NCBI RefSeq assembly: GCF_018687715.1
Contig: NC_056762.1
Span: 23,233,364 to 23,297,363 of the forward strand
DNA length: 64,000 bases
Direction: 5' to 3'
DNA from: Carya illinoinensis
Lineage: Eukaryota; Streptophyta; Magnoliopsida; Fagales; Juglandaceae
Below the pieces are notes generated by a model. That model was given only the letters and a program-made list of their open reading frames with translations, had not been told where the DNA came from and made no database searches. A program made the position numbers and the translations under genes. Position 1 is the first letter of the stretch; every line of letters begins with the position of its first letter. Of this stretch, positions 57,566 to 64,000 are shown piece by piece.

Positions 57566-58750
57566 ATGGTGAGGCCAAGAAAATCTACTCAAGAGCCTCG
57601 GGACGATACACCGAGGGATGATGTTATAGCCCAAGCGATAAGGCAGATGACTGAGTTCATGCAATAGAATTTTAGGCCACAACAAGGAGGGGCTTGGCCA
57701 CAACAAGGAGGTCCTTGGCCACAACAAGGAGGGCCTTGGCCACAACAAGGAGGTCCTTGGCCACAACAAGGAGGGCCTTGGCTACTGCCAGGAGGGCCTA
57801 GTGGAGGGGTGCAAGCTGGATGCACCTATGAGCGCTTTTTGGTGCATAGATCTCCACCCTTCACTGGAGAAGAGGATCCACTTCAAGCTGGAAAGTGGGT
57901 TAGAGACTTAGAAAGAACTTTTGAGGTGTGTGGTTGCACTGAGGTGCAACAAGTACTCTATGCCAGCTATCTGTTGCAAGGCACCGCTTCTGAGTGGTGG
58001 GATACAAAGAGAGTAAGGCTGGACTCAGAATTGGGGTCTTTTGCCACTGTGACCTGGCAGCGCTTTAAGAAAGAGTTTAATGATCGCTTCTGTCCCGCTT
58101 CTGTAAGGCGGCAAAAATCAAGAGAGTTCTCAAACTTGGTCCAAGGGAGCATGACCGTGGAACAGTACGCCTGGAGATTTATAGAACTTGGGCAATTTGC
58201 TCCCCACCTCATCGCCTCGGAGGAGATGCAGGCTGAGCGTTTCCAGGAGGGTCTATGTCCTGATATACGTTTTTGGTAGTCAGCCACCGGATATCCATTT
58301 TTCAGGATTTAGTGGATGTGGCCACTCTTGTGGAGCGAGAGAATAATTTGAGTATGGGCTCCCCTCCAGGACATAAGAGGCGGAGTTTTTCTGGTGAAGG
58401 AAGTAGTTTGGGTTCACCTCAAAAATTTGTTTAGCGGACTGGGACTCGACCACAAGCATCCTCAAGTGTACGTATGGGAGGATGGGTGCCAATTTGTAGA
58501 ATTTGTAATAGAGCTCATGAGGGGGAGTGTCAGCTAAGTGGTGGAACCCATTGTTACCGATGTGGTCAAGTGGGACATTTCGCTCGTGAGTGCCCCGTTA
58601 GAGTTCAAGGAAGCCGTGGAGGTAGACGGGATAGAAGAACAAATCAAAGGCAAACAGTGCAAGCCCGGGTTTATGCTGTCACACCCAGAGATGTGGATGA
58701 TGAGGCACCAGCGACCCATGATGCTAGACTAATTACAGGTATGGATCTAA
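57566..58750 (+). pseudogene. gag: Element D gag, broken
   Basis: The ATG at 57566 opens MVRPRKSTQEPRDDTPRDD. TAG at 57665-57667 (Gln codon in the other copies) stops it before six near-identical GGPWPQQ units (57675-57800). The core is VQAGCTYERFLVHRSPPFTG, LLQGTASEWWDTKR, FNDRFCPASVRRQ, and a frameshift follows at about 58270 (after CPDIR). The CCHC knuckle is intact (CYRCGQVGHFAREC). Unspliced translation ends a few codons after the donor-like site at 58739. Confidence 0.88.
57675..57800 (+). repeat. 21 bp tandem repeat encoding GGPWPQQ in element D gag
   Basis: CCACAACAAGGAGG(G/T)CCTTGG is repeated five to six times. Equivalent arrays in A (about 5598-5740), B (20650-20730) and C (32960-33120) have different unit numbers and more divergence. 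Confidence 0.9.
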
Positions 58751-58835
58751 TTTAATTTAATGTTGGATTTGATTTTTGGTGTGCTTTGGTTTCTTCTTTG
58801 TTTTTGGATTTCATGGGTTTATATGTTTGGTTCAG
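58739..58835 (+). other. Element D candidate intron at the gag/pol junction
   Basis: 97 bp, GTATGGATCTAATTTAATTT to ATGTTTGGTTCAG. Splicing joins LITG to [18 protein letters not shown] in frame. It differs from A and C by indels not in multiples of three, while the flanking codons stay in phase. Confidence 0.65.
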
Positions 58836-60972
58836 GGAGAGTCTATTTATATGAGTTTTATGCTTGCACTTTGTTCGATTCGGGTGCTTCACAGTCGTTT
58901 GTATCTTCCACTTTTGCTCAGATGTGTAATTTGGTTATGGAACCTTTGCCGAAGTCATTGGTAGTGGCTCTACCAAATGGTGAAGTGGTATGGTGTTCCA
59001 AAGTTGCTTTGGGTTGCCCATTAAATTTTGATGGAAAGTTTTTGGATGCTGATTTGGTTGTGTTTAAGTTGTTGGGTTTTGATATCATCCTTGGGATGGA
59101 TTGGCTATACCGATATTCTGCGAGTATTAATTACAGAAGTCGGGTAATTAGCTTTCAGCTTCCAGATGGTAATTGTCTGGAATTTGCAGGGAGTAAGCTA
59201 AAAGAAAAGTCGGTAATTATATCGGCAATTCAAGCAAGAAGAGAGATTGCATGGGGAGTGGATGTCTTCTTAGTTCAGATGGTGTCTACGCCTTCTGAGA
59301 AGAAGTCTGTGGTAGACATCTCCGTTGTGGAGGAATTTCTGGATGTGTTTGTGGATGACTTGCCTGGGCTACCCCCTGTTCGTGAAATGGAGTTTGTTAT
59401 AGACTTGGAACCTGGAGTGGCCCCTGTATATAAAGCTCCTTACCACATGGCACAGGCTGAATTAAAAGAGTTGAAGACTCAGTTGCAAGAGCTGGTAGAT
59501 AAGGAGTTCATTCAACCAAGTACTTTGCCGTGGGGTGCACCAGTGTTGTTCCTTAAAAAGAAAGATGGAACCCTCATAATGTGCATTGATTATCGAGAAT
59601 TAAATAAGGTGACCATCAAACATAAATATCCTCCCCCACTGATCGATGATTTATTTGATTAGATTTAAGGAGCAGTTGTGTCCTCGAAGATTGATTTGAG
59701 GTTAGGATACTACTAGTTGAGGAGAAGAGACAAGGATGTACCCAAAACTGCTTTCAGGTAGAGATGTGGGCATTATGAATTTAAGGTGATGCCGTTTGGG
59801 TTAGCCAATGCCCTTGTTGCTTTCATGGATTTAATGAATCGGGTATTTCGAACTTATTTAGATTCCTTTGTGGTAGTATTCATTGATGATATTCTGATTT
59901 ATTCCTGAGATGTTGAAGAGCATGTTTATCATCTTCGTCTAGTTCTTGGAAAATTAAGAGAACACCAGTTGTATGCCAAGCTCAGCAAGTGTGAATTCTG
60001 GTTGGAGGAAGTTAGATTTCTTGGGCATGTGATTTCTCGAGACGGAGTGGTTGTTGATCCTAGTAAGGTGGAAGCCGTTTTGTCATGGCAGCGTCCGACG
60101 ACCGTGCGCGAGATCCGGAGTTTCTTGGGACTTGCCGGATATTACCGAAGATTTATGGAGGGATTTTCTCCCATATCCTTACCTCTTACAGCTTTGACTA
60201 GAAAGAATGCAGAATTTATTTGGTCTGACAAGTGTGAGAGAAGCTTCCAAGAATTGAAGAACAGGTTGACGACTGCACCAGTGTTGGCGCTTCCAGAACT
60301 GCATAAGCCATTCGTAGTCTTCAGCGATGCGTCTAAATTTGGATTGGGTTGTGTCCTTATGCAGGAGGGACGGGTTGTTGCTTATGCATCCCGTCAGCTA
60401 AAGGATCATGAGAAGAATTATCTGATGCACGATTTAGAATTGGCTGCGATTGGTTTTGCTCTTAAGATCTGGCGGCACTTTTTGTATGGGGAAGCTTGCG
60501 AAGTATACACCAATCACAAGAGTTTGAAGCACTTGTTTTCCCAAAAGAATCTGAACATGAGGCAGAGGCGATGGCTAGAGCTAATCAGTGACTACCAGTG
60601 TGAGATCAAGTACCATCCGGGGAAGGCAAATATAGTTGCGGATGCTTTCAGATTTTGGAGAAGGTAGGGTCCGTCGCTTATAGAGTTGCTTTGCCAGAAT
60701 ATTTTGGGGATATTCATGATGTATTCCATGTGTCATCCTTGAAGAAGAGTTGACAACAAGAGACGCGCTTTGTCGACCCAGAGAGTATTCAGTTGCAACC
60801 GGACCTTACTTATGAGGTTGTTCCGTCTCAGATCATGGATTGGAAAGAGCAACAGTTGAGGTCCAAGACGATACCTTTGGTTAAGGTGGCATGGGGAGAT
60901 CCGTTCGCTCAAGATTTCTCTTAGGAGAGAGTAGCTGACATGAGGGATCAGTACCCCTACTTCTTTGAGTAA
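58836..60972 (+). pseudogene. pol: Element D pol, point-mutated, integrase deleted
   Basis: Protease DSGAS intact; RT with [11 protein letters not shown], then stops at 59660-59662 and shortly after, FIDD at 59879-59890 and another TGA near 59909. RNase H is in good frame ([20 protein letters not shown] to [12 protein letters not shown]). At 60650 the sequence jumps from GATGCTTT to CAGATTTTGGAGAAGG, which in C are about 1.24 kb apart, removing the whole integrase zinc finger and DDE core. The chromodomain-like tail follows in another frame to the natural stop at 60970-60972. It cannot integrate by itself, so either the deletion postdates insertion or it was mobilised in trans. Confidence 0.9.
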
Positions 60973-61068
60973 ATGACGGTACGTTTCTTAAACTTGGTCT
61001 CAGTGGAATTATGTGGCTTGTTTCAAGTTGTTGTTTGATCTTACAAATTTTGAGGACGAAATTTGTTT

Positions 61069-61083
61069 TTAATGGGGGGAGGA
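61069..61083 (+). other. Element D polypurine tract
   Basis: TTAATGGGGGGAGGA, with one T interrupting the purines compared with A and C. Confidence 0.8.
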
Positions 61084-63246
61084 TGTGATGACCCGTTTTT
61101 ACGTGTATTTTCACTGAAGGAGTGTTTTTAATTTAATTAATATAGTAGTTCTTTTATTTTAAATTATTGTATTTTAAATTGGTTTTTATTTTATTTGATG
61201 TGGTGTTTAATTTATTTTAGTCGTTTCATGTTTTTAATATCATTTTCGGCGGATCAGTTTTTAGATTCCGGAGTGAGGATTGGACCTCATTTCTTTTCTT
61301 TTCTCTTTTTTTCTTTTTTTCTTTTTCCTTTTTCCTTTTCCCTTCTCTTTCCTTCTTCTTTCTTTCTTTTCTTCTTCTTCTTTTTCTCTTCTCTCCTGCG
61401 TGCCTGCGCCGCCCCCTTTCTCCTTCCCGTCGCCGACCCTTTGACCGCCCAGACCTGCTGCCGGCGGCCAGCGTGGTCAACACCACCCCCACCATTCGAA
61501 CCCCCTTCGGCCGGTGATCACCCCCACCAATTTTTAGGGCCATCCGTGCAGCCGTTAGACGCCACGCACAGCTGGAAGTCATGGCACTAGCTCTCCCTTT
61601 TCTCTCTATCGCCGGTTGCCTTCTCAGCCCAGAACTACCGCTTGCCGGCGATGTGGCCGACACCACCACCCAGTTCTCTTCCCCTCCCACCAGTGAACAT
61701 CCCCACCAAGTTTCACCTTCATCCGAACCATCGTTAGCCGCCACGAGCTCCTCCAAGCCACACAGTTTTTGAGCTTTTTCGGCGCCGTCACTCCACCTCT
61801 GGCCACCATTTCTTCACAACTTCTTCCTCTACCTCTTGCGGTGCTAACCCACCCAATTTCGGCCCCGATCCGTTGCTGGAGCAGCTCCCACGAGCTCATC
61901 TCCATTCAGCCCAATTTTGGCCTTCCACCGCCACCCATGGCCAAAACTCACTTCCTTTAGCTTCATAAACATCTAAATGCCATTCCCTATCAATTTCGTG
62001 TCTTGGTTTGTCTCCGTTCGAAAGTGGGTAATTTATTACCCACGGCTACAGTGTAAAATACACTATTGCGTTGCTTTTCCTCCGCCGTTTGCAACGCCGC
62101 AAGCTTTCGAAAAATACCGCATAGCATTGTAAGTATTTTCCAAACTCTGCTTTTAGATTTAAATATATTTTGCTCTTACAATAAATTATCTATTGGTTGG
62201 TTGATTCTGGACTAAGTTCGAGGAGTTCGGGGGTCGGATGGATTGAAGACGGAGTTGCTTGGGTTGTCGATTTGTGATTGGTTGGTTGTTTTGTGCATTG
62301 AGGTTGCATTTACATGGTGCATGCACGTGCATTTTATTTAATCAAGAAAAACTGGTTTTATTAGCGTAATGGATTTTCGGGTGCTTGTGTATCACGACCC
62401 AAAGCTGAGATGGGGTATTATCTCGGTGGAGCTCCTCTGTTCACTCGGGAGCGTAATATATTGAGTGATGTCCCCTGGGTTGTCGCTGGGCGACAACGGG
62501 AGCGGGCGAGATGGTAACGCTCTCGTACCGACTCCGTGGCCCTTCGCTGGCGAGGGCTAGAGGATGCTTGGCTACGAACGCGCGGGGCGTGGAAGTAGGC
62601 ATCTCTCATTTAGGTGTCACACGCGTGGTCGTTACCCGCGGTGTGGCACAGGAGCCAGGGTGTGCGGATGACCCCTAGGGGAGGTCATGGTGCATACAGA
62701 TTAATTGGTTGTTGGATATGAGTTGGATATGGGCCAAATGAGACTTTTGACGTGAATTAGAAAAAATATGTTTTTGGGGCCAAATGGGACTTTTGGCGTG
62801 CGTGGAAAAATATGGTTTTACGGGTTATGTGTATTGGCATTACATCATGCATATTGTTTGAGTTTTAATATGCTTTTATCTAGTGGGGTTTAGATCTTAC
62901 TTACCTGCAGCACCATTTTGGTACCGTAGATTTTGGTACAGAGTTCGAGGAGGAGGAGGAGGCCGCATCCCGGAGTTCTGAGTTGGAGTTTATGCTTTGT
63001 ATTTGGCTTTGAAACTATATTTGTAGTTTGTAATATTTTAATATGTATGTTTTGAACAGTTTTGTATTAAACAATGAAAATTCTGGTACTTAGTTTATGA
63101 CTTTGCTATCCGCTGCGTGTTTCTTCGTGCACATTTGTTACTTATACACACACTTGGCACTCATCGATAGGGTGGTGACCCGTGATGTCATCATCCGGAC
63201 GTCTTGATTTTCCCGTGTCTGTGCGTGGGGATTTTGGGGCGTCACA
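61084..63246 (+). repeat. Element D 3' LTR (2163 bp)
   Basis: Matches its 5' LTR with scattered substitutions and small deletions (for example the acidic GAG block at 62948-62970 is shortened). Confidence 0.93.
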
Positions 63247-63904
63247 CGTTGGCCCTAAGTGGAACTTTAGCAATGACGGCCAGCTTAGTAATTAAACTTC
63301 CAAAAGGGAGATTTAACTCTTTTTCCATATCTGAGCGATGAATAATGTGAATAACATGCCGTGTAAAATCAATAGGGACGCTAGTAGCGAGAGCATACAT
63401 AAAGTAAGCTCTCTCTAAGGAAATTTTTGTGTGACGACTAATACGCCATAGATTGGTCAGCACTATTTTGGCCAAAAGATGAAACCGATGAAGCATCTGA
63501 TGGAGAGCCAGTCTGTGAATTTTGGCAGTCCATTTGGGGCCATTGGGACCAACAAAGAGATTATGCATAACAGTCTTTGTTGGAGCCCCCATGCCCTTGT
63601 ATGGGTATAAAGGGGATTCCACCTCGGGAAGGGCAAACAAGCCGTAGAGAATAGCAGGAGAGACCTCAATTTGAATCCCTCGAATGATAGAAATGATGCT
63701 ATGATTATCTAAATTGAAGTGGGCTATGTTCAAATAAAATTCACGGACAACCTTGACACAAGGTGTGGGGGAGGCATGAGTAGGTTTCTCCCAACCTCTT
63801 TCAATGAATATACGGCAAATAAGTTGGAAGTCATCCATAGGGAAATCATTTATGCTTACCTCCCTTTCACCCAATGACTCACTCAAAAATGAGTAGCACT
63901 GATG
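63247..63904 (-). pseudogene. Element H ORF, N-terminal part: putative plant transposon protein (Transposase_32-like)
   Basis: The frame is open from the stop at 63907-63905 to the D insertion point. Motifs include RIFIERGWEKPTHASP, VKVVREFYLNIAHFN, IIRGIQIEVSPAILYGLFAL, GPKWTAKIHR and SLERAYFMYALATSVPID. These match the plant-specific 'putative plant transposon protein' domain (Pfam Transposase_32) that occurs in many repeat-borne plant ORFs and whose activity is unknown. There is no ATG at its start: the first residues follow an LTR-like terminus at 63900, so the true start is upstream or was lost. The frame ends artificially in the LTR of element D. Confidence 0.7.
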
Positions 63905-64000
63905 CTATCCCAAGTGCAGGAGGATGTCGTGTAATAATTAGGAATAAATTCCTAGATCGTCTCCTCAGGGAAAGTTACTTAGAAATCAAACTCGTTGAAA
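63900..64000 (-). repeat. LTR-like terminus at the right edge
   Basis: On the minus strand TCCCTGAGGAGACGATCTAG leads to CACTTGGGATAGCATCA, ending at 63900. This resembles the 3' end of the LTR class also seen in the insert of element A (AATCCCTGAGGACGATACTC). It abuts the start of the H ORF. Too short to classify. Confidence 0.4.

Larger units (their letters stand above)
55071..63246 (+). mobile_element. Element D: chromovirus copy with integrase deletion
   Basis: LTRs at 55071-57271 and 61084-63246; TSD CATTG (55066-55070) versus CGTTG (63247-63251), one change. It is the same family as A and C, with LTR sequence visibly closer to B in some segments (for example TTTACACTGT at about 56050). 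About 1.24 kb of pol from just after RNase H to the start of the chromodomain is missing. Confidence 0.92.
53508..64000 (-). mobile_element. Element H: LTR element carrying a Transposase_32-like ORF, split by element D (right end outside window)
   Basis: On the minus strand there is an ORF (63904-63247 plus 55065-54734 once D is removed), then G-rich polypurine stretches, then an LTR starting TGTAAAGG (54376) and ending TTTTACA (53508). No pol is visible between the ORF and the LTR, so H is non-autonomous or its other genes lie right of 64000. Confidence 0.6.

Noticed and set aside
1..64000. tRNA, rRNA or organelle-derived DNA
   Set aside because: No cloverleaf-like or rRNA-like sequence was recognised; the TGGTATCAGAGC sites are retrotransposon PBSs, not tRNA genes.

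Overview
The window is nuclear DNA of a flowering plant, most likely a woody eudicot. The evidence is one intron-containing plant gene (an expansin-like B gene), very AT-rich spacers, and large nested plant transposons. I cannot name the species. Almost nothing here is single-copy host DNA: the only apparently functional host gene is at the left edge (about 49-1311, minus strand), and its 3' end lies outside the window.

Layout, left to right. (1) 1-2978: expansin-like B gene and its upstream region. (2) 2979-13427: element A, a full-length but dead Ty3/gypsy Tekay/Del-type chromovirus (TSD ATTAT), with a foreign ~1.26 kb LTR-like insert in its RNase H region. (3) 13428-15577: spacer with a MITE and an old LTR-like remnant. 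(4) 15578-23035: element B, the same family on the minus strand, which keeps gag but has no pol. (5) 24160-40245: a CACTA-like DNA transposon that carries fragments of two host genes (a dienelactone-hydrolase-family last exon and two carotenoid-isomerase exons). It is itself invaded by a non-autonomous hAT element (27413-29990, TSD ATTGACGG) and by element C (30312-39831, TSD TAAAT), the best-preserved chromovirus copy. (6) 40246-42412: an LTR relic. (7) 42582-50105: a decayed L1-type LINE split by two solo LTRs, G (45276-47187) and F (47889-49902, TSD CTCCC). (8) 50106-53507: CT-rich repeats and another LTR relic. (9) 53508-64000: a minus-strand LTR element H whose visible coding sequence is a 'putative plant transposon protein' (Transposase_32-like) ORF. 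It is split in frame by element D (55071-63246), a chromovirus copy that lost most of its integrase.

A, B, C and D share 1.9-2.25 kb LTRs (TGTGA...TCACA), an initiator-tRNA-Met PBS, Gag with a variable GGPWPQQ-type repeat and CCHC knuckle, and (A, C, D) PR-RT-RNaseH-IN with a chromodomain-like C-terminus. The most interesting signal is at the gag/pol boundary. A, C and D all carry a 97-100 bp, U-rich, GT...AG segment with intron-like features. Its removal joins Gag to protease in frame, and its retention stops translation 2-11 codons past the donor. This would set the Gag:Gag-Pol ratio by splicing, as known for Ogre elements but not, to my knowledge, established for Tekay-type elements. The gag-only element B keeps the donor side of this junction.
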